A DNA stretch of 64,000 bases from Tritrichomonas musculus. Taxonomy: Eukaryota; Parabasalia; Tritrichomonadida; Tritrichomonadidae. The position numbers and the translations under genes were made by a program. Of this stretch, positions 1-8,366 are shown piece by piece. Each line of letters begins with the position of its first letter. The first letter of the stretch is position 1. The notes below the pieces were generated by a model. The model made no database searches. It saw only the letters and a list, made by a program, of their open reading frames with translations, and had not been told where the DNA came from. The stretch spans positions 992,001 to 1,056,000 of the forward strand of contig JAPFFF010000002.1 in assembly GCA_039105265.1 (NCBI GenBank). The letters are read 5' to 3'.

Positions 1-1648
1 TATTATCATTGGCACTTCTCCTATGTTCAAAAGGAACAGCTTCTGTCTCTTCATATCTTAAATCATTTTTATCTCGATATTTTTTGTCAGATTCTGTTTT
101 TGTATAATGATCTGCCTTCAAAGCAAATTCATCTTTTTTGACTATTTTTTCTGCTTTTCGCAAATAGGTATTGAAATTTATTTCGTCTTTGTATATATAA
201 AAACGCCAATCATCTTCTGCGACTTTCGTATAATTTGCTCGATAGTCTATATTGTTTATCTCGACATCCCACTCAAAATCAGTATCAGTTTGATGATTGA
301 CGTAAAAATCAAACAAAGTCTCAAATTTTTTGACAACTCCATCTTGCCCGGAGATTTCTCCAACAAGCCTTGTCGGACAAACCATTTTGATTTTTACATC
401 GTATGAATTATCGCTATATCTCCTATGTTCAAAAGGAATAGCTTCTGTCTCTTCATATATCAAATCATTTTTTTCTCGATATTTATTGTCAATCTCTTCT
501 TTACTATAAGCGAATTCTCCTATTTCTTCGGGATGAGCAAAATTATTCTCAACATAATCAATAATTTTTTCTTCTGTTTTTGCATATTTTGTATCTGCCT
601 CTTCTTTTGTATATAAATCTGCCTTTAAAGGTATATCATCTTTTTTGAGTATTTTTTCTGCTTTGTGTAATTCGGTATCAAAATTTTCTTTGTCATTGGA
701 TATAAAAAACCGCCAATCATCATCTGCGACTTTCATATAATCAGCATAATAATTTTGTCCGTCAATTTCGACACCCCATTCAATATCAGAACCAGTTTGA
801 TGATTGACGTCAAAATCAAACAAAATCTCAAAATTGTGGACAATTCCATCTTGCCCACAGATCGTCCCAACAAGCCTCGTTAAACGAGTCATTAAGATTT
901 TGACTTCGAAGATATCATTTTCATCTCTCCTATGAGCAAAAGGAACATCTTCTGTTTCTTCATATATTAAATCATTTTTTTCTCGATATTTTTTGTCAGA
1001 TTCTGTTTTTGTATAATGGTCTACTGTCTTGGCAAATTCTGCTAAATCAGTATTTGTGATATAATCGTCAGGAAATTCAGTTTGTAAAAAGAATCTGGAG
1101 TCCGCTTCACTTTTTGAATATGAATAAGTTTTTAAAGCATAAGGATAAAGATCTTCTAATGTCGCATAATCATCTGGGATATCACTTTTTAATGCATATT
1201 TTCCTTCAGCTATTGTTTTTGTTTCGTATTGAGTCATATCAGGAAAAGATGTTTTTAAAGCATATTTTGTGTCTGCTTCGCTTTTTGAATATGAATAAGT
1301 TTTCAAAGCATAAGGATAAAGATCTTCTAATGTCGCATAATCATCTGGGATTTCTGGAATCTCACTTTTTAAAGCATATTTTGCATCTGCTTCTTCTTTA
1401 GTATATAAATCTTCAATATCTGCTTTTTTGTCTAAATTTTGCTGAATTTCTTCTAAAGCAGTATTGACTTCATCTGTTGTTGGATATCCTTCTAATGATG
1501 GAGTATTTCCTGAAGGATTTATTTCTTTTATTTTTTGAGTAATTATCGTAGATGCATCTTCTGTTGTTATAAAATCACTTCCTTTTTTGATTTGTCCATT
1601 AACTTGAAATTCTATATCTCCTAAGAATGTTGTTGTCCGAGACGTCAT
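1..1648 (-). CDS. Fibre/tail-spike-like protein with stalk repeats, runs off the left edge
   Basis: An open frame on the minus strand begins at an ATG at 1648, preceded by an A/T-rich leader with a T-run, and stays open to the window edge (549 residues seen). Residues about 80-225 are a stalk of short units of the kind YTKEEADxKYALK and DMTQYETKT, a pattern typical of trimeric phage and virus fibre shafts. From about residue 225 a globular unit of about 135-170 residues starts with KYRxKNDL and YEETE and includes GQDG and WRF(F/Y)I; it recurs at about residue 393, and a third copy begins near 524 at the edge. The stalk is very like part of the fibre in element B. Probable role: attachment to the cell surface. 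The specific ligand is unknown. Confidence 0.75.
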   Translation of the reverse strand, partial: MTSRTTTFLGDIEFQVNGQIKKGSDFITTEDASTIITQKIKEINPSGNTPSLEGYPTTDEVNTALEEIQQNLDKKADIEDLYTKEEADAKYALKSEIPEIPDDYATLEDLYPYALKTYSYSKSEADTKYALKTSFPDMTQYETKTIAEGKYALKSDIPDDYATLEDLYPYALKTYSYSKSEADSRFFLQTEFPDDYITNTDLAEFAKTVDHYTKTESDKKYREKNDLIYEETEDVPFAHRRDENDIFEVKILMTRLTRLVGTICGQDGIVHNFEILFDFDVNHQTGSDIEWGVEIDGQNYYADYMKVADDDWRFFISNDKENFDTELHKAEKILKKDDIPLKADLYTKEEADTKYAKTEEKIIDYVENNFAHPEEIGEFAYSKEEIDNKYREKNDLIYEETEAIPFEHRRYSDNSYDVKIKMVCPTRLVGEISGQDGVVKKFETLFDFYVNHQTDTDFEWDVEINNIDYRANYTKVAEDDWRFYIYKDEINFNTYLRKAEKIVKKDEFALKADHYTKTESDKKYRDKNDLRYEETEAVPFEHRRSANDN

Positions 1649-1696
1649 TTTTTTTTGTAAGCCCAAAAAAATATATTTTTCAACAACAATTTTTTT

Positions 1697-3163
1697 TTAT
1701 TTTATATTTTGACATTTCTTTTCTAAAATAATAATTCTTTCATTATAACTTTTCAATAAATTTTCTATTGTTAATTCTCCTGTTGTTATATTAGGAGATT
1801 CTCCTTCAATATTTTCACATTTCTTTTCTAAAACTTTTAATCTATCTTCGAGTTGTTGAATTCCTCCAAATTTTGATGATTTTAATTCTGAAATATCATC
1901 ATCTATAGCATTTATCGTATCCCAACAAACTGTCAAACCTCCATTTAAATATTCAATTTGATGTTTATTTACGTCTTCCCAATTTTTCAAAACTTGATTA
2001 AATGTCAAATTTTCTGTGATTGTTTCTTCATGAGGACTTATCTCAAAAGTTTGTGGAGAATTCTCAGATTGAAATCCTTTATCTGTTTCTGCTAAAATAT
2101 CTTGTCTAGTATTTTGAAAAGCTTTTTGTATTTTCGCTAACTGACTTTCCATAGTCAAAATTTTCGTATTTAATTCTGGGTCAACAGAGACATTACCTCC
2201 TCCTCCTCCGCCTCCAGAACCCAATGAAGCAATATATTGTTTATAAATAGGATTTTGAGGAGCTCTATAAAAGACATAAGATTGAGGTTCTAAATTATCA
2301 CTCATAATAATATCTGCTTCAAAAGTCAAATTTAATGTCTTGATTTTTCCAAAAGTTGAGATATTATAATTGATATTTTCTCCTCCGATATTCGATCTGA
2401 GTTCGACAATTTCGTCTGAATGAATTATTATTTCGAAAATGAACAAAATATTTTCTTTCAAAAATTTGATTTTGTCATCTTCTGTATGGAAAATGTATAT
2501 TAAAAAATGATTATGATCATCGTCGATACCGTCAAGTCGAATACTCATCTCTTCTTTGTTTTTGTCATTCAAATAGCCTTTCAAAACAAAACCAGATCGA
2601 AAAACACTATATCCTAATCCTGCTAAAGTTTCTTTTGAAAACTGAGTTTTTGTTAATTCATTTTTCATAGCATCTGCCAAGATAGAATTTGTCTGAATTT
2701 GAGCTAGATGTTCTAAATCACAATAATTATCGACAATATCATTTATCATTTCTAACAAAACTTGATCGGCAAAATAGAAAAAGTCAAATTGATCTTCCAA
2801 AGTTTTTGCAAAATCTATTTCTTCCTCTTGATTTTCGTCTGTTGTCTCGTCAGCAGGGGTCTCAACATCTCCTTCTGCTAATAACATTGGGCTAGACATC
2901 AGCGAGAATGGTGTTGATTGCGGTGATGGTTTTGGTTTTGGTTTTACCGGACTTCCGCTACTTGCTTGATTTGTTTTTAGGGTAACGCCGTTTTTGGCCT
3001 TTTCGATACCCGTTTTGAGTTTTGATAACTCTACCTTCGTCTTCTCATAGTCAGCCTTCAGCAATGCGATATCGCTCTTTGTCAGGGCAAGATCGGATTT
3101 CTGATCTGTACATTTACCGTCCAAATCCAGAACTGTCTGGTTCATATTGATCCATATCTCCAT
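1697..3163 (-). CDS. Coiled-coil structural protein with Gly-rich linker (fibre region)
   Basis: A 488-residue protein of unknown exact role. It has an N-terminal heptad-like helix (residues about 8-60), a Pro/Lys linker near residue 75, an acidic stretch near 100-115, a mixed beta domain at about 120-310, a run of seven glycines near residue 316, and a helical C-terminus with two LEKKCxNI motifs near residues 443 and 480. The C-terminal tail resembles the LEAKCANIE end of the large fibre protein of element C, which supports a fibre or stalk-assembly role. Its start overlaps the end of the upstream gene by about 50 bases; ATGs at 3163 and 3145 are both possible. The part before about position 2880 in reading direction is visibly richer in G and C than the rest. 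Confidence 0.65.
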   Translation of the reverse strand: MEIWINMNQTVLDLDGKCTDQKSDLALTKSDIALLKADYEKTKVELSKLKTGIEKAKNGVTLKTNQASSGSPVKPKPKPSPQSTPFSLMSSPMLLAEGDVETPADETTDENQEEEIDFAKTLEDQFDFFYFADQVLLEMINDIVDNYCDLEHLAQIQTNSILADAMKNELTKTQFSKETLAGLGYSVFRSGFVLKGYLNDKNKEEMSIRLDGIDDDHNHFLIYIFHTEDDKIKFLKENILFIFEIIIHSDEIVELRSNIGGENINYNISTFGKIKTLNLTFEADIIMSDNLEPQSYVFYRAPQNPIYKQYIASLGSGGGGGGGNVSVDPELNTKILTMESQLAKIQKAFQNTRQDILAETDKGFQSENSPQTFEISPHEETITENLTFNQVLKNWEDVNKHQIEYLNGGLTVCWDTINAIDDDISELKSSKFGGIQQLEDRLKVLEKKCENIEGESPNITTGELTIENLLKSYNERIIILEKKCQNIK

Positions 3164-4943
3164 CCATAGCGTTGTATTTTTCTGTCAGATCCATTAGCTG
3201 TCGATACATCTCCGATGACGTTATTGCCTGGTATTTCTCCTCCTCAGGGAGTTGATCTGAGTCGAGTTTTCGGACATGAAACTGCAAGGGTCGGTCAAAC
3301 GATATATACTCTCGAAAATTATGATCTGTTCCTTTTCCATAATCAACATTCACAAAATCACAAACAGAGCAAAATTTGGTTAATTTCTCTGAGAGAGTTT
3401 GATATGACGAACAAGCCTCCACGATTTGGGATGCTCTCAGAAACTTTGAAGTAGCATAAATCATTGTGTTTGACCCAATCCCAGCATCCTCTCTCAGATT
3501 TTCTGTTTTCTTAAGCAAGATATCAATATTTTGTCCGAGTTGATCAAATGACATTTCTCCTATCTGAGAAGCATCTATCTTTTTTTTATATCTGAGTTTT
3601 CCATCCTTGAGAATTCCTGTCTCAGGGTCTAACCATTTACTGAGGTCATCTAGAGTGTTCTTCAATCTGATAGCCGAAAAACAGGTATTATCCTTTGGAT
3701 TTTTGAAAAATGCATCTGCTACAAAAACTGAATTTGGAAATTTTAAATACTCTTGAACTGGACCGTCTTTGACCCAGCGGATCATCTCCTGTGTAATTTT
3801 TTTCATTTTATCAACTTGCCGGCCAACCTCATCTGCATACATCACGCGATTCTCCCGAGCAGGACGAAGAGATTCGTCAAGAGGCTTATATATAAATGAA
3901 AAATTTTGAAGTTCGGAAGCATCATCTCGTTGAACAGCACTTTCTGATGACCAGTCATTGAGACGATCTACTCGACGAATAAGAGCAGGAATTTGGTCAT
4001 TTTGGATTTGATCTAATCTCTCTGTCAATGTACTTTCGACTTCTTTTGTCTGATTCGCTATTTGTTTTATTTTATGATCGACGTCATTGAGCACGAAATA
4101 GTCGTTTGATATTAGATCCTTAACAAAAAGTTTTTTGCCAAAAATGAAATCCTCAGAGAAGATAACGCTTTTTGATCCATCATCATCAGATGCCCAATCT
4201 AGACTTTTTAACTTATATGCGATATTTGCTATGGCCTCCATTTTCATAATCTGATTTTGAGAAAAGAAATGATTTCCATCTGCTCGAAGATACTGAACTG
4301 AATCGATGCATATTGGCTCCTGAAATCTGACAGGACCATGAAATTCAGCGACAAAATTATCTGAATTCTCGAAATTTTCGGAATAAAAATCATGTTTTCC
4401 AAAATGATATTTTACGAAAGGATTTTGCTTTGATTCTTCATTTTCTGCCATATTCAAAAAAGCCCTAAGGTTATTGATCTGTTCATACATATCGCTTAGG
4501 TTTTTTAGCATCTCTGGAGTCAGCTCAGTTCCGTCACCAATTCCGGGATTACCTCCAGGACTTCCGCTGTTAGCTATCTCAGAAAAAATCACGTCCAGAG
4601 AACGTCCACGATACAATACATCATCACAAAAATCAACAGCTCCTCGAAACTGTGCGACAATATCTTGTGTGATCTCAGCTGGAGGGACAACACCTTCCTC
4701 GGTCGGGAACTTGAATGCTTGAAAAATTGTTCTTCCTTGGGCTGTCAAATTATATGTAAAATCAGAATTTTTTTTCACAAAAAGGGAAGTATTAATATTG
4801 ACATTTCCTCCTGGATTGTTATTTGGTCCTCCTGGATTTTCTCCATTTTCTTCTTCTTCATTATTTCCTCCAGGCCCAGTCCCATTTCCTCGAGCTGCTC
4901 GAGTTAAAAGTTCAATATCTCTTGCTGAATAAGTTCCTGTCAT
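3114..4943 (-). CDS. Fibre-associated structural protein, 609 aa
   Basis: An unrecognised 609-residue protein. The N-terminus (residues about 18-50) is a disordered Gly/Asn/Pro/Glu stretch. After it come repeated beta-helix-like phrases such as FRGAVDFCDDVLYRGRS and FHGPVRFQEPICIDS, separated by long predicted coiled coils (for example around residues 285-325), a pattern seen in trimeric fibre shafts. The ATG at 4943 follows an A-rich leader with a T-run, as in neighbouring genes. It lies between a small beta protein and another coiled-coil protein in the fibre end of element A. Base composition is noticeably less AT-rich than that of the adjoining genes, a possible sign of module exchange. 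Function is inferred from architecture and position only. Confidence 0.6.
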   Translation of the reverse strand: MTGTYSARDIELLTRAARGNGTGPGGNNEEEENGENPGGPNNNPGGNVNINTSLFVKKNSDFTYNLTAQGRTIFQAFKFPTEEGVVPPAEITQDIVAQFRGAVDFCDDVLYRGRSLDVIFSEIANSGSPGGNPGIGDGTELTPEMLKNLSDMYEQINNLRAFLNMAENEESKQNPFVKYHFGKHDFYSENFENSDNFVAEFHGPVRFQEPICIDSVQYLRADGNHFFSQNQIMKMEAIANIAYKLKSLDWASDDDGSKSVIFSEDFIFGKKLFVKDLISNDYFVLNDVDHKIKQIANQTKEVESTLTERLDQIQNDQIPALIRRVDRLNDWSSESAVQRDDASELQNFSFIYKPLDESLRPARENRVMYADEVGRQVDKMKKITQEMIRWVKDGPVQEYLKFPNSVFVADAFFKNPKDNTCFSAIRLKNTLDDLSKWLDPETGILKDGKLRYKKKIDASQIGEMSFDQLGQNIDILLKKTENLREDAGIGSNTMIYATSKFLRASQIVEACSSYQTLSEKLTKFCSVCDFVNVDYGKGTDHNFREYISFDRPLQFHVRKLDSDQLPEEEKYQAITSSEMYRQLMDLTEKYNAMDGDMDQYEPDSSGFGR

Positions 4944-5015
4944 TTTTTTTTAATATGTTTTTTAATCAAAAAAATTTATTAATTTTTAATTCGCCCATAC
5001 AGGATGAATTTTTTT

Positions 5016-5510
5016 TTAATATAGTAATTTCAAAAAGATGACAAATTCATCTGGAGTAATGACTTGTTTACCATCTCCTTTTCCGTCAGTAAACCAGACC
5101 TCAAAAGTATAACTTCTATTACCATTTACTTTATATTTTCGATTATCATCTGGCACTTGCAAATTTGCATAATAAACTAGAGAATCACAATAATTATCTC
5201 TCGGAACAAAATCGGAATGAACTTCGACTTCTCCAGATATTGAACCATTCACAGTACATCGGCAATATTGAAAGACGATATATTTATCTGTTTCGACATT
5301 TCCTGGAGCGACAAATTCATTCGGATATTGAAATGTGAAATGTTGAGTGACAGAATTATAGTAAAAACCTTGTGTTTTCAAAGAATTTTCATTTTGGGCT
5401 GCGCATTCTTTGTCTGTTAATTTCCATCCTCGAATTGGGAAATAAGTCTTATCTGCTCCAGTTTGAACATTGACATCAGGATTAATATTATAAGAAATGA
5501 TTCTTGACAT
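5016..5510 (-). CDS. Small beta-rich virion-type protein conserved between elements A and B
   Basis: A 164-residue protein that clearly matches the 113-residue product at 51572-51913 in element B. Shared stretches include FQYCR, SFVPRD or DFVPRD, YCDSLV(Y/W)YANL, PDDNRKYK and VWFTD. The composition suggests a single beta-sandwich without signal peptide or membrane segment. In both elements the gene sits between the capsid region and the fibre genes, so a minor virion, fibre-base or fibre-chaperone role is the likeliest reading. The start at 5510 follows an A8 leader and an upstream T-run. I do not recognise a named family. Confidence 0.65.
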   Translation of the reverse strand: MSRIISYNINPDVNVQTGADKTYFPIRGWKLTDKECAAQNENSLKTQGFYYNSVTQHFTFQYPNEFVAPGNVETDKYIVFQYCRCTVNGSISGEVEVHSDFVPRDNYCDSLVYYANLQVPDDNRKYKVNGNRSYTFEVWFTDGKGDGKQVITPDEFVIFLKLLY

Positions 5511-5541
5511 TTTTTTTTGTTTTTAAAAAAAAATATTCATT

Positions 5542-6453
5542 TTATTTTTGAGGAGAGAAGAAAGGCTTTTCAACTAACTCAGGAGAAGTATAATGAAGAC
5601 TACACTTTTGATTTTGTTGATGAATTTTTGGATTAAGATATTGTTGAATTTGTAGAAAGGAATAAGTTGGATGCTCAGTTAATGCTTTCCAAAAAAGGGC
5701 GGAAAAAAGACCTTGATATTGTTCTTCTACGATTCCTTGACCAGATCCATGATACCCATCAGAGGATGAGATAGATACGAAATTTTCTGGGAATTCCTCT
5801 TTTTTCTTTGGATTATCAGGAATGAGACAAGGATTTTCCATAAAACAAGCATCTGTTAAAAACAACGTTTTTGGAATTTTTTTTCCTTTGTATGATTTCA
5901 AAATCTCAGATAATTCATAATCATATAAATTTTCGTTTATGAAGGTTTCATCATCTATTTTTTTCGTAAAAATTAAATATCGATGATATCCTGTCTCCTG
6001 GTCGAAGTCAAGATCGCCATGTCCAGTGTAAAAAATAACTAACTGATCAGATGTCTTTTCCAAAAATAATTTGAGTTCATCAATAAATTGTTGTTTTGTA
6101 GGATTGAGATGAAAGAATGCCCAAAAACCATCATTTTTCTCTTTTAGATACGAACCAAGCGTAATTGCATCATTGATCACTCCACGACCAAGATGAAACA
6201 TGCCATGTGTATCAGAATTGATCATCATCAAACAAGATTGTTTCATATCACCAATACTGGATATTTTTTGATATCTGAGATTTGTCGCATAAGCATATAA
6301 ACTTGTCGTTGCATCAGATTCAGATCTTTGTTTCTTGGTGATTTCTTGGATTTTTTCTGGAGTCATGTCGACAGGCTTCTCTATTTTTATTGCTTTTTTC
6401 CCTTCTGCTACCCAAGGATTTAAAATTTGAGCTTTTTTTGCCCAATTTGTCAT
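5542..6453 (-). CDS. Caspase/metacaspase-like cysteine protease (C14-type)
   Basis: A 303-residue protein with the layout of a caspase-fold peptidase. An early strand SCLMMINS (about 73-80) leads into GVINDAITLGSYL (91-103). A hydrophobic strand ending FYTGHGD places the catalytic His at residue 145. LFLTDACF places the catalytic Cys at 203 in the usual D-x-C setting. The later VSISSSDGYHG and GLFSALFWKAL segments match the L3/L4 part of metacaspases. No p10 split, prodomain or signal peptide is evident. It lies directly downstream of the capsid gene, with a T-run in its leader. In other Polintons an adenain-type protease matures the capsid; here a caspase-fold enzyme may do that or may act on host targets. 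Fold assignment is strong; the role is inference. Confidence 0.8.
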   Translation of the reverse strand: MTNWAKKAQILNPWVAEGKKAIKIEKPVDMTPEKIQEITKKQRSESDATTSLYAYATNLRYQKISSIGDMKQSCLMMINSDTHGMFHLGRGVINDAITLGSYLKEKNDGFWAFFHLNPTKQQFIDELKLFLEKTSDQLVIFYTGHGDLDFDQETGYHRYLIFTKKIDDETFINENLYDYELSEILKSYKGKKIPKTLFLTDACFMENPCLIPDNPKKKEEFPENFVSISSSDGYHGSGQGIVEEQYQGLFSALFWKALTEHPTYSFLQIQQYLNPKIHQQNQKCSLHYTSPELVEKPFFSPQK

Positions 6454-6482
6454 TTAAAAATAAAAAAATTTCTGAGATATTT

Positions 6483-7775
6483 TTATTCGTATCCGACAGG
6501 CAAACCTTCTTTATGATATTCGACTCCATTTTCTGCTGACCAAGTCCAGAATGTATCTGAGCAAATCCACATTTCTGGAGGAGGTATTTGAGGTTGGTAT
6601 TCTGCGTCGGCAACATCTCCATTATCAGAAGTAGCAGGATATAAATATGTATCATTCTCTTCTAATTTGACATTTTCGTCAATATCGATTCTATCACCAC
6701 GAAATTCTATTTTGACACCTCGACATCCTGTGTCTATTCCATCAAAAACATATCCTGCATTCCCTCTTTCAAGCTGAAAATTCAGACCAAAACTTGTATT
6801 GTCAAAAGTTGTTGAATAAAATCTTTTGAGAGAATGATCATAAATATTATTTATTGGTCTTGAGATAGATTCCATAAATTCTTTTGTTGCTTCTACCCCA
6901 TCAAGTTCATTAGCATAAAGCTGATATTGAACAAATCGCCCATCCCATGTATTTTCAAATTCTTGTTGAGGATAAACTTTTTTATCAATGAGGAGCTGAA
7001 CATTTTTATACATCGGATTTTGAAAACAGGTCGTGTCATGATAATTTCTTGGAAACATCATTGTTATATTTGTAGCATTCCTCAACGGTACAATTTTCGA
7101 GCATACAATTCCTTTTTCGGTATGTTTTTGTTCAAAAATATGTCTTGTCAATTCTTGTGCTGGAATATATATTTCTTCATTAAATATTTCCAATAAGCCG
7201 TCAACAACAGCTGGTTTGACTCCAAAGCCGAAACAATTTGTCCTTCCTTTCGTTATCATAGGCTTTTTCTTTCGATTAACTATCAAAGTATTATTTTTTA
7301 TTGGCCAGCGCAGTGCTTCGTTGCCGGTTATCGTTTTTATGATTTTTCCTTCTTGACCTATTTGAATAAATCGTTTTGGAATATTGGCCTCGAACATTCC
7401 GGGAACAGCAAGATCTGAATTATTTTCCCAAAATTGCCTGATTTGAGCAACATTTTTTGGCTGAATCTGACACCAGACAAGACCTTCTAAAGATGTTCGA
7501 ATTTCTTCGACAATTTCGCCGATTATGGCATTTGGATAAAGCCTCCATGCCTGAAGTACGAGCTGATCTGTGAATGGAATGATGAGTTCCATTTTTATTG
7601 GGACGAAGGTTTGTTTGTGATTCTCTGACCATTTGAATTTTTCGAGAGGTATAAAAACACCACAAACATTTGGAGACATCATCTCGACATTTTCCCAGAG
7701 GGAATGAGAGTGAGGAGCTGTTATTTTTGAATCTCTTGTTTTGATCGAGTTATATGCAAAGGATTCTCTGATCAT
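6483..7775 (-). CDS. MCP: Polinton major capsid protein (element A copy)
   Basis: This 430-residue product matches the element B capsid protein throughout: RESFAYNSIK, PFxDQLxLQAW, LYPNAI, VWCQ, LRNATNITMMFPR, QLxANELDGxxATxEF, SFGxNFQLER and YVFDGIDTG are shared. This family forms the double-jelly-roll shell protein of Polintons. It is shorter than the two other capsid genes in the window (557 and 560 residues), so this element may not be whole. Its ATG overlaps the end of the small upstream gene by four bases. The protein ends in an aromatic, beta-rich tail (EMWICSDTFWTWS) that is also conserved in B. Flanked by ATPase and caspase-like genes in one transcriptional direction. Confidence 0.8.
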   Translation of the reverse strand: MIRESFAYNSIKTRDSKITAPHSHSLWENVEMMSPNVCGVFIPLEKFKWSENHKQTFVPIKMELIIPFTDQLVLQAWRLYPNAIIGEIVEEIRTSLEGLVWCQIQPKNVAQIRQFWENNSDLAVPGMFEANIPKRFIQIGQEGKIIKTITGNEALRWPIKNNTLIVNRKKKPMITKGRTNCFGFGVKPAVVDGLLEIFNEEIYIPAQELTRHIFEQKHTEKGIVCSKIVPLRNATNITMMFPRNYHDTTCFQNPMYKNVQLLIDKKVYPQQEFENTWDGRFVQYQLYANELDGVEATKEFMESISRPINNIYDHSLKRFYSTTFDNTSFGLNFQLERGNAGYVFDGIDTGCRGVKIEFRGDRIDIDENVKLEENDTYLYPATSDNGDVADAEYQPQIPPPEMWICSDTFWTWSAENGVEYHKEGLPVGYE

Positions 7776-7924
7776 TTCATTTTGATGATTTCTTCCGGAG
7801 TTGGAATTTCTTCTTCTTCGTCATCATCAGATTCTTGAAGCCATCTTAGATATTCTGCTTGATTGGAAATACTAACTGTTTGATATCTCCAGTCATGGCT
7901 TTTTTGCTTGTTGTTCTTTGACAT
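7772..7924 (-). CDS. Small acidic protein, 50 aa
   Basis: A 50-residue reading frame whose ATG at 7924 is preceded by a T7 run about 25 bases upstream, as in neighbouring genes. The longer frame upstream lacks this leader, so the shorter start is preferred. The N-terminus is polar and basic (KNNKQKSHDWRYQT); the C-terminus is acidic (SDDDEEEEIPTPEE). It overlaps the capsid gene by four bases. No family recognised and no element B counterpart seen. Whether it is an independent gene is uncertain. Confidence 0.4.
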   Translation of the reverse strand: MSKNNKQKSHDWRYQTVSISNQAEYLRWLQESDDDEEEEIPTPEEIIKMK

Positions 7925-8021
7925 AATGAACTGATTTATCAAAAAAATTTGACAAATGAACTTGATACGGCACAAATTTCCTATCTAACTTTTTTTTGAT
8001 TTTTCATTTCATTTTCTCAAA

Positions 8022-8348
8022 ATGTTATTCCTTCTTTTCATAGCTTATCTCGAGTCTGAAAAATGGGAACAAAAACTTGTCAAAGTCCTCGAACAAAAAA
8101 CCGAAAACAATAATTTATTAGCCAAATTACAAGAGGAATTCAAAATAGCATGTCCTTATGAATTACAAAATCCATCTCACGAACTTTTCCCGAGTTGTCC
8201 TGTCTTCGACATTGATAATCCTGTCAATACTATCTACCGGCCAAAAATGTATCAATGTGTATTTGACGATGAAATTTATGACTTAGAAATTGCTAAATTG
8301 AAAAACAAAATTGCCGAGGAAAGAATCAATGAACTTCCCGATTTATAA
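8022..8348 (+). CDS. Small plus-strand protein of unknown function, 108 aa
   Basis: The only plus-strand gene in the visible part of element A. The 108-residue product starts with a short hydrophobic stretch (LFLLFIAYL), followed by a charged helix (KWEQKLVKVLEQKTENNNLLAKLQEEF) that is shown here only as its general character, then a Pro/Asp-rich middle and a charged helix at the end. The hydrophobic start could be a weak signal or anchor sequence, or simply a buried helix. It lies convergent to the ATPase gene and back to back with the small acidic gene. No family recognised. Confidence 0.5.
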   Translation: MLFLLFIAYLESEKWEQKLVKVLEQKTENNNLLAKLQEEFKIACPYELQNPSHELFPSCPVFDIDNPVNTIYRPKMYQCVFDDEIYDLEIAKLKNKIAEERINELPDL

Positions 8349-8366
8349 ATAAACCACATTTTCCTT

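Noticed and set aside
107-1401. Three short plus-strand frames in the first 1.4 kb
   Set aside because: They are shadows of the long open minus-strand fibre frame that runs off the left edge, which has fibre-like repeats and a proper start.
6320-6655. Minus-strand frame of 111 residues spanning the caspase and capsid genes
   Set aside because: It overlaps both well-supported genes in another frame and has no supporting features.
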